This document shows, piece after piece, positions 5,576-13,115 of a stretch of 16,500 nt of DNA (the stretch's first letter is position 1; every line of letters starts with the position of its first letter). This DNA is from Pseudomonadota bacterium (lineage in GTDB: Bacteria > Cyanobacteriota > Vampirovibrionia > LMEP-6097). Where the stretch lies: the NCBI GenBank assembly GCA_009924885.1, contig RFQS01000019.1, forward strand, positions 1 to 16,500, written 5' to 3'. The notes below the pieces were generated by a model. It ran no database searches. It was not told the origin of the DNA and worked only from the letters and a program-made list of their open reading frames with translations. Both the position numbers and the translations under genes were made by a program.

Positions 5576-6985
5576 CTAGTTCTCTAAGACTAAGCTCTGA
5601 GGCAGTTCATCCCATTGTACGACATCCTCATAAGTCTCTCTCCTTATAATAATATCGGCTCTGCCGTTATTTACAAGTAGCATAGCAGGTCTTCGCACTC
5701 GATTATAGTTACTTGCCATACTATAGTTATAAGCACCAGTTGAATAGACCACAAGAACATCATCATGATTTAGTTCTGGAAGATCTATATCGCGAATCAG
5801 TATATCCCCAGACTCACAGAATTTACCTGCAATAGTGACTTTTTCTGTTTTAGCATCACTAATCTTTCCATCTACCTCAGCATAGTAACGAGCTTGATAC
5901 ATAATGTGTCTAACATTATCTGCCATACCACCATCAATAGCCACATACTTACGCAGATTCGGAATATTTTTAATATTTCCAACTTTATAAGCTGTTATAC
6001 CAGCGGGTCCTACTATACTTCTACCTGGCTCCACTATTACTCTTGGTAAATCTAAATTCAGTGCTTTACAGTTAGCAACTATAGAATCAGCCACCACTTT
6101 CACCCAGTCATTAATCTCTGGAGGATCATCGTGCTCATGATATTTAATACCTAAACCACCACCGACATTAATATCCTGTAAGCTAATGCCGTATTTATCC
6201 TTAAGGCTTTTGTATTGATTTAGTAAAACTCCCGCAACATCGTTATGCGGCATGGTTTCAAATATCTGTGAGCCTATATGAGCATGCAGTCCCTTAATAT
6301 TTACATTTTTATACTTCTCTTTCAGAGTCAGTATTTTAGAAATAAGCTCATCAACCTGAGACAGGTCAAAACCAAACTTACTATCAATTCTGCCAGTCTT
6401 AATATATTCATGCGTATGGCATTCGATACCCGGAGTCACTCTAATAGAGAGGTTCACTACGGTATCTACAGAAAATTTTTCATGAAGGAGCTCTGAAATA
6501 AGTTCTAATTCATAAAAATTATCAAGCATAATAGAACCGATTTGATTTTCTATCGCCATCTCAAGTTCATCTTTGCCCTTGTTATTACCATGAAAAATAA
6601 TTTTTCCCTTTGGGAAGCCTACCGACAATGCCGTAAACAGCTCTCCACCACTGACCACATCTATACCTAAGCCCTCGGAATCTATAATCTTGCAGACCGC
6701 TTTACAGTTAAGTGCCTTACTTGCATAAATAACTAAACTTTCGCCTGAATAAAATTTCTTAAAGGCGTTTACATAGAGCCTTGCACGAGTACGAATAGTT
6801 TCTTCGCAGAGAATATATAAGGGACTACCATATTTACTAAGTAAATCTTTTACTTTAAGTCCTGCTATTGTAATATTATTGTTTGCATCCACCGCATAAC
6901 TAAGCGGTTTCAAGTGGCTGGAAATTTGGTCTAATTTAGAACTAAGAGAAGCACCTTGAGCTATCATAGGACACGATACTAGCAT
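5576..6985 (-). CDS. lysA: Diaminopimelate decarboxylase
   Basis: This PLP enzyme of fold type III converts meso-diaminopimelate to lysine, the last step of the DAP pathway. Visible landmarks are the PLP lysine K90 in YASKALN, HAHIGSQ (234-240), the glycine loop VGGGLG (274-279) for the phosphate, EPGRS (319-323), CESGD (390-394) with the active-site cysteine, and YNYSMASNYN near residue 420. The length of 469 is slightly above the usual 415-440 because of an N-terminal extension. The annotated ATG at 6985 lies 3 bp from the divergent nadE ATG, so any nadE promoter must lie inside this reading frame. The extension (MLVSCPMIAQGASL) may be spurious, with translation starting later at a non-ATG codon. 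It probably heads the run lysA-cdaA-regulator. Confidence 0.93.
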   Translation of the reverse strand: MLVSCPMIAQGASLSSKLDQISSHLKPLSYAVDANNNITIAGLKVKDLLSKYGSPLYILCEETIRTRARLYVNAFKKFYSGESLVIYASKALNCKAVCKIIDSEGLGIDVVSGGELFTALSVGFPKGKIIFHGNNKGKDELEMAIENQIGSIMLDNFYELELISELLHEKFSVDTVVNLSIRVTPGIECHTHEYIKTGRIDSKFGFDLSQVDELISKILTLKEKYKNVNIKGLHAHIGSQIFETMPHNDVAGVLLNQYKSLKDKYGISLQDINVGGGLGIKYHEHDDPPEINDWVKVVADSIVANCKALNLDLPRVIVEPGRSIVGPAGITAYKVGNIKNIPNLRKYVAIDGGMADNVRHIMYQARYYAEVDGKISDAKTEKVTIAGKFCESGDILIRDIDLPELNHDDVLVVYSTGAYNYSMASNYNRVRRPAMLLVNNGRADIIIRRETYEDVVQWDELPQSLVLEN

Positions 6986-6988
6986 AAA

Positions 6989-8692
6989 ATGAAAGCCTTT
7001 TTAGCACAAATTAACCCTATCGTCGGTGATCTTAGAACTAATTTCGAGAAGCACGTAGATATTATTAATATAGTTAATAGTAAAAAAGATTCTAATCCTA
7101 AGTTAATCATATTTCCAGAGCTAAGCCTAATCGGCTACCCTGCAAGAGACTTACTATTTAAAAAAGAATTATTAATTAGGCAGGGTGACTATTTAAAACA
7201 GCTCTCTGAACTCTGCCCCGCGAATTTAGGTATATTAGTAGGTGGAGTAAGCTCTAATGACACCACTGGTAAGGAGCTTTTCAATTCCGTATTTTTTATC
7301 ACTTGGAACAAAGTAGCTGACGTATTTAGAAAAACTCTACTCCCTAATTACGATGTATTTGACGAGACCAGATATTTCGAATCCAATAAAGAATTTAAAA
7401 CTTTAGATTTCGGTGGATATAAGCTAGGAATCAGTATCTGTGAGGATCTATGGGCAGATGAACTTAAAAATCTCTATGATATAGACCCCATCGCTAAATT
7501 AACCAAGCTCGGCGCTAAATTAATCATTAACTGCTCTGCATCTCCTTATTACATTAATAAAATTAAACTTAGACAGAGCCTTATTACTCACGCAGCTGAA
7601 AAGCACCAAGTACCAATACTTTACTGTAACCAAGTGGGTTCCAATGACCACCTAGTCTTTGACGGTGCTTCGCTCGTGGTAAATAAATACGGCTATGTAA
7701 CTAGACAGGGACGCTCTTTTATTGAAGATCTTATGGAGATAGATATCGAGTCTCTTATGAAGAATGAGGAAAAAGCTTTTCACGACAATCTAGGCTCGAA
7801 CATAATCGAAGAAAACAATACTGAACTCTTTATCAGTGATATAAAAGCCTATGGTGAAATACTCTCCGCTCTCAAGCTCGGCATACAAGATTACTTTAAA
7901 AAATGTGGTTTTAAGAAAGCGATACTGGGCCTTTCTGGTGGAATAGACTCTGCTCTAGTCGCCTATTTAGCAGTTCAAGCCCTCGGCAAAGAAAATGTCA
8001 GTGGAATAATGTTAGCTTCTAAATTTACAAGTAATGAGAGCTTGAAAGACGCTCAACAGCTTGCAAAAAATCTTGGCATAGACTATCGGAACATTAGCAT
8101 AAAAGAACTTCATGAAACCATGCAGGAGACTGTACCCAAAATAAGTAAACTTGCAAATGAGAATGTTCAAGCAAGACTCAGAGCAAATATCCTCTTAGCT
8201 ATTTCTAATACAGAGGGTTCACTATTATTAGCTACCAGCAATAAATCTGAGCTAGCTGTAGGTTATGCCACTATTTACGGTGACACTTGCGGCAGCATAG
8301 CTCCTATAGGTGATCTGTTAAAAACAGAAGTCTATGCTCTAGTAGACTACATTAACCAAAACACTATTTCATTAGACGTAGGTCTTACCATTCCAGACAA
8401 CATCTGCAAAAAAGCTCCGACAGCCGAACTAAGAGAAAATCAAAAAGATGAAGATAGCTTACCGCCTTATCCTAAGCTAGATGCAATTATTATGAATTAC
8501 GTTGAAAAGCGAAAATCACTTACAGAAATAGTCGAAATGGGCTTCTATGAACCAACTGTACTCAGTATCTTAGGCATGATAGATAGAAACGAATATAAAA
8601 GACAGCAATATCCACCGATTATTAAAGTTAAAGAATTAACCTTCGGATATGGTAGAAAAATGCCAATCGCAGCTAAATATGAGCATTACTGA
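6989..8692 (+). CDS. nadE: Glutamine-dependent NAD+ synthetase
   Basis: The protein makes NAD from nicotinic acid adenine dinucleotide and ATP, taking nitrogen from glutamine. The N-terminal nitrilase-type glutaminase has the catalytic triad E44 (FPELSL), K115 (FRKTLLPNYD) and C151 (ISICEDLW). The C-terminal synthetase has the PP-loop LSGGIDSA (315-322), then TSNKSELAVGYATIYGD and IPDNICKKAPTAELRENQKD. Its 567 residues match the two-domain bacterial form. The start MKAFLAQINPIVGD is where family members begin, so it is firm. This in turn casts doubt on the lysA start 3 bp away. The end overlaps the start of mqnA by 14 nt (ATGAGCATTACTGA), implying translational coupling. Confidence 0.96.
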   Translation: MKAFLAQINPIVGDLRTNFEKHVDIINIVNSKKDSNPKLIIFPELSLIGYPARDLLFKKELLIRQGDYLKQLSELCPANLGILVGGVSSNDTTGKELFNSVFFITWNKVADVFRKTLLPNYDVFDETRYFESNKEFKTLDFGGYKLGISICEDLWADELKNLYDIDPIAKLTKLGAKLIINCSASPYYINKIKLRQSLITHAAEKHQVPILYCNQVGSNDHLVFDGASLVVNKYGYVTRQGRSFIEDLMEIDIESLMKNEEKAFHDNLGSNIIEENNTELFISDIKAYGEILSALKLGIQDYFKKCGFKKAILGLSGGIDSALVAYLAVQALGKENVSGIMLASKFTSNESLKDAQQLAKNLGIDYRNISIKELHETMQETVPKISKLANENVQARLRANILLAISNTEGSLLLATSNKSELAVGYATIYGDTCGSIAPIGDLLKTEVYALVDYINQNTISLDVGLTIPDNICKKAPTAELRENQKDEDSLPPYPKLDAIIMNYVEKRKSLTEIVEMGFYEPTVLSILGMIDRNEYKRQQYPPIIKVKELTFGYGRKMPIAAKYEHY

Positions 8693-9698
8693 AATACAGA
8701 TCAGCAGAGACTCTTCGGATGATTCGCCCTTAATTAAACTTGGTGAAATTTCATATATTAACTGTGAAATTTTTAATTACCCTTTAAATAAAATTATTCA
8801 ATCTAGGGGGCGTGTAACCGAACGAACAAGTTCAAGGCTGAGGAGGACGAATGACCGCAGTGTACTGTGGGTACACGAGGATCATGAGGACGACGAAAAC
8901 GCAGAAATTGGAGTTCGGCTACACGCCGAAAATACTTTTAAAATAAAGATTAGCAGCGGTGTACCAAGTCACTTAAATAAACTCTTTGCAGAAGGTCTAA
9001 TAGACGCAGCTCCTATTTCTAGCTTCGCCTATCTCAAAATAAAAGAACATTGTAAATTGCTCAAACGAATTTCTATTAGTGCCTTCGGCAAAGTGAAAAG
9101 CGTATTATTATTCTCTACTCAACATTTAAAAGAACTAAAAAGCTTACAGCAAGAGGGCTTAAAACTCAAAATATACATAAGTGAAGAAAGCGCAAGTTCC
9201 GTAGGTTTACTAAAAATACTGTTAGCTGAAAAATACGCTTTAGATATTAAGAATATCGAATTCATTAAATTTTCTGGCAGGGGAGAGGGCTTAGCGAATA
9301 AATTATTAATAGGTGATAAGGCTTTGCTTGAAGCGAACCAAATATCTGAGTTCAGCAATCCAAATCAAGAAATTTTGAATTCGCCTTACCAATATATTTA
9401 TGATCTTGGAGAAGAATGGTTTGATTTATCTAATGGATTACCAATGGTCTTTGGGCTATGGGCTCATAAACTAAATCCCCAGAAGGAAAAATTCTTACAA
9501 GAGATTATTCTTACAGCAAAAACCATGGGACTTAACCAAGATTTAGATAAAATAATAGATATAACCCACTCTAAGACTAATTTACAGAAAAATGTTTTAA
9601 GTAATTATTTTCAGACTTTAAATTATGATTTCACAGATGAACACAAGCAGGGATTAGCTCTATACGAAAGCTATTTAAATAAGTGGGCTTTGATTTAA
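8679..9698 (+). CDS. mqnA: Chorismate dehydratase MqnA with in-frame repeat insertion
   Basis: MqnA removes water from chorismate to give 3-enolpyruvylbenzoate, opening the futalosine route to menaquinone. The periplasmic-binding-like fold shows LGEISYINCEIFNYPL near the N-terminus, then SSGVPSHLNKLFAEGLIDAA, PISSFAYLK, LLIGDKALLEAN and a closing YDLGEEWFDLSNGLPMVFGLW, all in family order. Between NYPLNKIIQ and TFKIKISSG, residues about 44-83 are encoded by a complete copy of the repeat at 8809-8927. They include SRLRRTNDRSVLWVHEDHED and replace a short loop in normal MqnA. The reading frame stays open, so the enzyme is probably made with this insert. I start at 8679 (MSITEIQIS). An upstream ATG at 8649 lies deeper in nadE. 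Confidence is lower for activity than for family. Confidence 0.85.
   Translation: MSITEIQISRDSSDDSPLIKLGEISYINCEIFNYPLNKIIQSRGRVTERTSSRLRRTNDRSVLWVHEDHEDDENAEIGVRLHAENTFKIKISSGVPSHLNKLFAEGLIDAAPISSFAYLKIKEHCKLLKRISISAFGKVKSVLLFSTQHLKELKSLQQEGLKLKIYISEESASSVGLLKILLAEKYALDIKNIEFIKFSGRGEGLANKLLIGDKALLEANQISEFSNPNQEILNSPYQYIYDLGEEWFDLSNGLPMVFGLWAHKLNPQKEKFLQEIILTAKTMGLNQDLDKIIDITHSKTNLQKNVLSNYFQTLNYDFTDEHKQGLALYESYLNKWALI
8809..8927 (+). repeat. Full repeat copy A, inside mqnA
   Basis: The ends GGCGTGTAACCGAAC (8809-8823) and GTTCGGCTACACGCC (8913-8927) pair at 14 of 15 positions. Between them is a core starting TTCAAGGCTGAGGAGGACGA and ending GACGACGAAAACGCAGAAAT then TGGAG. An inner hairpin GTGTACT/GGTACAC lies at 8860-8876. 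The core is almost identical to copy B, while the arms are unrelated in sequence. It is translated in frame within mqnA, with no stop. Confidence 0.9.
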
Positions 9699-9729
9699 AT
9701 AAAAACCGATACATAATCCCATTTTCTTC

Positions 9730-9854
9730 AAGAGACCGCTGCACAACGTGCAGTTTCAAGGCTGAGGAGGACGAATGACCGCAGTGTACTAGAAGTACAT
9801 GAGGATCATAAGGACGACGAAAACGCAGAAAATGGAGTTGTGCATTGGTCTCTT
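9730..9854 (+). repeat. Full repeat copy B, between mqnA and hipB
   Basis: Arms at 9730-9747 and 9837-9854 (AAGAGACCGCTGCACAAC and GTTGTGCATTGGTCTCTT) pair at 17 of 18 positions, counting one G-T. The first 36 core bases from TTCAAGGC are the same as in copy A. The inner hairpin is GTGTACT-AGA-AGTACAT at 9784-9800. It fills the convergent gap, so it could also end transcription from either side. The frame used in copy A is fully open here too, although no gene reads it. Confidence 0.9.
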
Positions 9855-9858
9855 AAAA

Positions 9859-10197
9859 TTACTGAATCACTCTCTCTACAATAGCTCTAATCTCTTCATC
9901 AAGCATTAAATCAGCCACTTCAGGTATATCTTTCTCTAAAGCATATCGCAAAAGTCTTTTAACTAGCAATTGAAAACCTCTTGGTGAAGCAATTTCAAGA
10001 TGCAAGCCTAAAGCACCTGCAAGTTGAAGTACAGTAGAAAACTGTATATTCTCCTCAGCTTGTTCAAAACGTGAAATAGTTTGAGTGCTAATTCCCGTTA
10101 AAGCAGATAATCTTTTCTGAGATATTTTCTGCTTTTTTCGCTCAGCCTTAATCTCAGCAACTATAGTTTTTAAATATTTTTGAATATGCCGTTCCAT
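9859..10197 (-). CDS. hipB: HipB-like XRE-family antitoxin/repressor
   Basis: The 112-residue protein carries a Cro/C1-type helix-turn-helix at about residues 16-70, with the recognition region KISQKRLSALTGISTQTISR followed by FEQ. As in the HipAB system, it should bind operators upstream of the module and hold the HipA kinase inactive. The gene comes after hipA and overlaps it by 28 nt, the reverse of the E. coli order hipB-hipA. The C-terminal tail beyond the HTH (about residues 80-112, KRLLRYALEKDIPEVADLML) is helical and longer than in E. coli HipB. Three well-formed operators stand before hipA. Confidence in the family is high. The partnership with HipA follows from the overlap. Confidence 0.88.
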   Translation of the reverse strand: MERHIQKYLKTIVAEIKAERKKQKISQKRLSALTGISTQTISRFEQAEENIQFSTVLQLAGALGLHLEIASPRGFQLLVKRLLRYALEKDIPEVADLMLDEEIRAIVERVIQ

Positions 10198-11351
10198 CTT
10201 TTTTTAATATGCTCCCGAAAAGCTTTTCTCAAGGAAGGATTTACCTTTTTACAAGCTTCTATAAAATCATAAACTTGATCCAACTTAGAGGAAAAATCTT
10301 TCACTGCCTGTTCTAAAACTGCTTCACGTAACTTAAAATCTGCACAAAGTATCTTTAAATGCTTAGCTTTAATATCACCTAAGGGCAAGTCAAGTTTAGA
10401 ATTAAGTCCCAAAGCTAAATTAGGAGTCAGTTCTTCATAATATCTCACGAAAACCATGTCATAGAGAGGGCTTAACTTTAGACCAGCAGCGTTATGTAAC
10501 ATAGCAAAATTTTTCAAATGTGCATCAGTATTGCCTAAAAGTATACAAGCTAAAATCCTCCTGAAGAGCTTTTCAACGTCAACTTTATTACACAGTTCAC
10601 TATTATTCATATAATCAGCTAAATCTTTATAACTTAAATCATATTTATCTATAGCCTTCATGTGTAGAAGCGAAGCAAATTCTTCAAAATGTACTTTAGT
10701 TTTATTTTCAAGCCTATCAAAGCGTTTTACCAATAATGCATCGCCAATACCTTCTATCTCAGCAAGCTGAGTTTCTGCAATTTCATCAGGTCTCAGTAAG
10801 ATTTCAGCTACCTTCATGCAAAGATATTCATTCTCTAAAATCAATGGATACTTACCTTTCAGCTTCGCAATGTAAGTAGAAGTCTCTCCTAGATTGACAG
10901 GCGCGAAACCATTTTCTCCTAAAGTTACTAATATTTTAGGCTGCACACCAGACATAGAAGCTTTAGACTTTACAGCTATTTTTTTCACATAATCATTTTT
11001 ATCAAGGTGGATTTGATACTGTGGATCTGGATCGACTACCGTCACAGCTCCGATCAAATCATAACCAAAAGCCATTAATAATTTAAATCTATCATTTTCA
11101 CGGATACCTAAAGCTTTAGCTTGAATCTGTGCAAGCCATCCCTCTGCGACAAGATTATCAAAGAAAGGATGTAAACCATTTTCAGAATAATGCTTATTTA
11201 TATTTAAAGGTAATGTTACCGATACTGGATTATTACTACTTTGTATAAAACTCTCATCGTAAGTAAAACAAGTTCTTCCACCTGGTTGTTCTTCTAAGTA
11301 ACCAACAAAATCATCATTTAAATAGACTTTCGCCCAATTAGAATTAGCCAT
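10170..11351 (-). CDS. hipA: HipA-like serine/threonine kinase toxin
   Basis: The product is a HipA-family kinase. In E. coli the family phosphorylates glutamyl-tRNA synthetase and halts translation, causing persistence. Seen here: an N-terminal HipA_N region (WAKVYLNDDFVGYLEE, PLNINKHYSENGLHPFFDNL), the autophosphorylation/P-loop-like MSGVQPK (133-139), the catalytic loop NTDAHLKNF (274-282) and the metal-binding YDMV (297-300). The 393 residues are slightly below the 440 of E. coli HipA, so it is near full length with key residues intact. I chose the ATG at 11351 (MANSNWAKVYL) because AGGA sits 8 nt upstream. A TTG two codons earlier is less likely. The gene precedes hipB and overlaps it. 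The target cannot be told from sequence. Confidence 0.9.
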   Translation of the reverse strand: MANSNWAKVYLNDDFVGYLEEQPGGRTCFTYDESFIQSSNNPVSVTLPLNINKHYSENGLHPFFDNLVAEGWLAQIQAKALGIRENDRFKLLMAFGYDLIGAVTVVDPDPQYQIHLDKNDYVKKIAVKSKASMSGVQPKILVTLGENGFAPVNLGETSTYIAKLKGKYPLILENEYLCMKVAEILLRPDEIAETQLAEIEGIGDALLVKRFDRLENKTKVHFEEFASLLHMKAIDKYDLSYKDLADYMNNSELCNKVDVEKLFRRILACILLGNTDAHLKNFAMLHNAAGLKLSPLYDMVFVRYYEELTPNLALGLNSKLDLPLGDIKAKHLKILCADFKLREAVLEQAVKDFSSKLDQVYDFIEACKKVNPSLRKAFREHIKKRWNGIFKNI

Positions 11352-11357
11352 ATACAA

Positions 11358-11375
11358 TATCCTATATATTAGATA
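11358..11375. promoter_or_regulatory. HipB-type operator O1
   Basis: The site reads TATCC-TATATATT-AGATA. E. coli HipB binds TATCC-N8-GGATA, so spacing and half-sites match except one base. It overlaps the hipA ribosome binding site (AGGA on the minus strand) and abuts the -10 box at 11375-11380. Confidence 0.75.
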
Positions 11376-11404
11376 TTATACCCACGATATTGCAAAATAT
11401 CCAA
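11375..11404 (-). promoter_or_regulatory. Predicted hipA promoter between operators O1 and O2
   Basis: On the minus strand a perfect TATAAT (plus 11375-11380) follows a weaker TTGGAT (plus 11399-11404) by 18 nt. The -35 box lies inside operator O2 and the -10 box touches O1, so HipB binding would block RNA polymerase directly. Autorepression is inferred from this arrangement. Confidence 0.6.
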
Positions 11405-11415
11405 TAAACTAGATA
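11398..11415. promoter_or_regulatory. HipB-type operator O2
   Basis: The site reads TATCC-AATAAACT-AGATA, starting exactly 40 bp from O1. It covers the predicted -35 element of hipA. Confidence 0.75.
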
Positions 11416-11437
11416 TTTTACAATATTATTTTCAAAA

Positions 11438-11455
11438 TATCTAATTTATTAGATA
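11438..11455. promoter_or_regulatory. HipB-type operator O3, perfect palindrome
   Basis: TATCTAATTTATTAGATA is a perfect inverted repeat with TATCT-N8-AGATA, starting exactly 40 bp from O2. It lies 47 bp before the divergent nagZ start, so it could also affect that gene. Confidence 0.75.
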
Positions 11456-11477
11456 CTTCAAAGCTTAAGCAATAAAA

Positions 11478-11490
11478 TATCCGTGAGATA
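11478..11490. promoter_or_regulatory. Possible fourth HipB half-site
   Basis: TATCC starts at 11478, one more 40-bp step after O3. AGATA follows after only 3 bases instead of 8. It may be a decayed or single half-site, 12 bp upstream of the nagZ ATG. Confidence 0.35.
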
Positions 11491-11501
11491 ATTAAAGCAT
11501 T

Positions 11502-13109
11502 ATGCAACTCAGCAATCTCTTCATCTGTGGCTTTAAGGGAACCACTTTAGACAAAGAAACCGCAGATAAACTTTTAGAGTTAAAGCCAGCTGGATTAATT
11601 CTCTTTGATACCAATATAGAAGAGCCCGAACAGTTAAAAAAACTTATCACCGATTTAAAAGATTTACTAGGTGAGGATATTTTAATTAGTGTCGATCAAG
11701 AAGGCGGCAAAGTAGAGCGCATCAGAAAGGTTTCAGCAAGCTTGCCAAGCCCCTATGCTCTAGGCACTGCTAGTAGAAAGAATCCAGATTATCTAAAATC
11801 ACACACTCAGCTCTTTGCTTCTGAATTAATTGATTTGGGCTTTAATCTAGTTTTCGCTCCCTGCTTAGATTTAAATACTAATCCTTTTAATCCCATTATC
11901 GGTACTAGAAGCCTTGGGAATGACGCGAAGCTAGTCTCCAAGCAGGCTACCGCAATCATCCATGAATTGAAAAAATATCCCCTGCTTAACTGTGCCAAAC
12001 ACTTCCCTGGTCATGGCGACTCGATCAAAGATTCTCATCATGCTCTACCTTATATAGATTTGAGCGAGGAATTATCCTTTAATAATCACCTAGAGCCTTT
12101 TCGCGCAGCAATAGATTCTGACATTGACATGATTATGACAGCCCATGCTATTTATAAGCTTCCTGAGAGCATTCAAAAAAAACTCTTAGGAAGTACTTTT
12201 GATCACAATAAACTTACGCAGGAAATATTAGGAAAACTACCAGCAAGCATTAATCCTTTTTTCGTAGAAGGTCTTCTTCAGCAAGAACTTAAGTTTAAAG
12301 GGCTGTGTGTAACCGATGAGATCACAATGAAAGCTCTGAGTGAATTTGGGGATTATAAAAGAATCTGTGAGCTGATGATAAAAGCTGGTAATGATTTAAT
12401 TATCTGGAACACTAATCTAGACGAAGCTTTAGAGATAGAAAGATCTAGCCCTACCTGCCATTTTAGTAAATCTCTGCGTGAGCGTATCGAAAACTCTATA
12501 GAAAAAATTAAGCTAACTAAAAATAAGCTTAGAGCTAAAAAAATAACAGTACTAGGAAGCCAACACAGTTCTAACTTAGATAAAAACAGCACGATAAAAC
12601 ATACTCTAGACCCTAGCCATAGAGAAGAATTAATAAAAGAGATGCCAAACATAGTTCAAGACAGTATTCAAATAAACAGTAAAACAGCCCTCCCATTTAA
12701 ACCTGATTATATTTTGGTTTTTGAACACCCTAAGCTAGAGGTTGAAGTTATCACCAAAGTATTTCCAGAAGCTAAATTAATAAAATTCTCCAAAGAAACT
12801 GATTCTCTGAGTGATCTAATATTAAACGCAGAAAAAGAATCAACCGAAGTCTCCAAAAGTACTTTAAAATATTTGATATTGAGTTTTCAGTGCTGGAGCG
12901 ATTCAAAATCAGAAAACCTTATTGAAAACGCAGAAAATGGAGCTGTGCAGGGATCTCTTATTTTAAATTTTAAAAAATACTTTCCCAATACTATTCATGT
13001 TGAATGTGATTTTGATAGTGAAATCGCTGATATTAATCTAGGTGGTGCAAATTTAGTACATTACAAAGCACTACTAAAAGCCTTTCAAGCTGATCTAACA
13101 GAGCTCTAA
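11502..13109 (+). CDS. nagZ: NagZ-like family 3 glycoside hydrolase with long C-terminal extension
   Basis: Family 3 beta-N-acetylhexosaminidases of this type remove GlcNAc from muropeptides during wall recycling. Residues 1-340 form the catalytic barrel: SVDQEGGKVERI (63-74), KHFPGHGDSIKDSHHALP (166-183) with the acid/base His loop typical of NagZ, AHAIY (214-218), and the likely nucleophile D272 in CVTDEITMKAL. Normal NagZ ends near residue 340. Here another 190 residues follow, of no family I recognise, not clearly the alpha/beta sandwich of two-domain GH3 enzymes. Residues 475-486 (ENAENGAVQGS) come from a fragment of the repeat family. No signal peptide is visible, which fits a cytoplasmic recycling enzyme. 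The gene diverges from hipA and its upstream region contains the HipB operators. Confidence 0.85.
   Translation: MQLSNLFICGFKGTTLDKETADKLLELKPAGLILFDTNIEEPEQLKKLITDLKDLLGEDILISVDQEGGKVERIRKVSASLPSPYALGTASRKNPDYLKSHTQLFASELIDLGFNLVFAPCLDLNTNPFNPIIGTRSLGNDAKLVSKQATAIIHELKKYPLLNCAKHFPGHGDSIKDSHHALPYIDLSEELSFNNHLEPFRAAIDSDIDMIMTAHAIYKLPESIQKKLLGSTFDHNKLTQEILGKLPASINPFFVEGLLQQELKFKGLCVTDEITMKALSEFGDYKRICELMIKAGNDLIIWNTNLDEALEIERSSPTCHFSKSLRERIENSIEKIKLTKNKLRAKKITVLGSQHSSNLDKNSTIKHTLDPSHREELIKEMPNIVQDSIQINSKTALPFKPDYILVFEHPKLEVEVITKVFPEAKLIKFSKETDSLSDLILNAEKESTEVSKSTLKYLILSFQCWSDSKSENLIENAENGAVQGSLILNFKKYFPNTIHVECDFDSEIADINLGGANLVHYKALLKAFQADLTEL
12924..12959 (+). repeat. 3' fragment of the repeat family inside nagZ
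   Basis: The stretch matches the end of copy B (core end plus right arm) with about five differences over 36 bases: GAAAACGCAGAAAATGGAG, then CTGTGCAGGGATCTCTT against TTGTGCATTGGTCTCTT. The 5' core and left arm are absent upstream. It is translated as ENAENGAVQGS, the same frame as in mqnA. Confidence 0.7.
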
Positions 13110-13115
13110 AGAGCC

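Noticed and set aside
8829..9854. ACATGAGGATCA in the repeat core recalls the MS2 phage coat-protein operator hairpin
   Set aside because: The second half of that hairpin is missing and the stem does not form, so it is a chance word match.
8809..9854. Repeats considered as a CRISPR array
   Set aside because: The copies are about 120 bp, nearly 900 bp apart, inside or beside genes, with no regular spacers and no cas genes.
12822..12840. AAACGCAGAAAAAGAATC in nagZ as another repeat fragment
   Set aside because: Only about 12 bases match and the following TGGAGTT is absent. This is likely chance in an AT-rich gene.
13096..13113. GCTCT-AA-AGAGC between nagZ and the glycosyltransferase as a bidirectional terminator
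   Set aside because: The stem is only 5 bp and has no clear T-run on either side.
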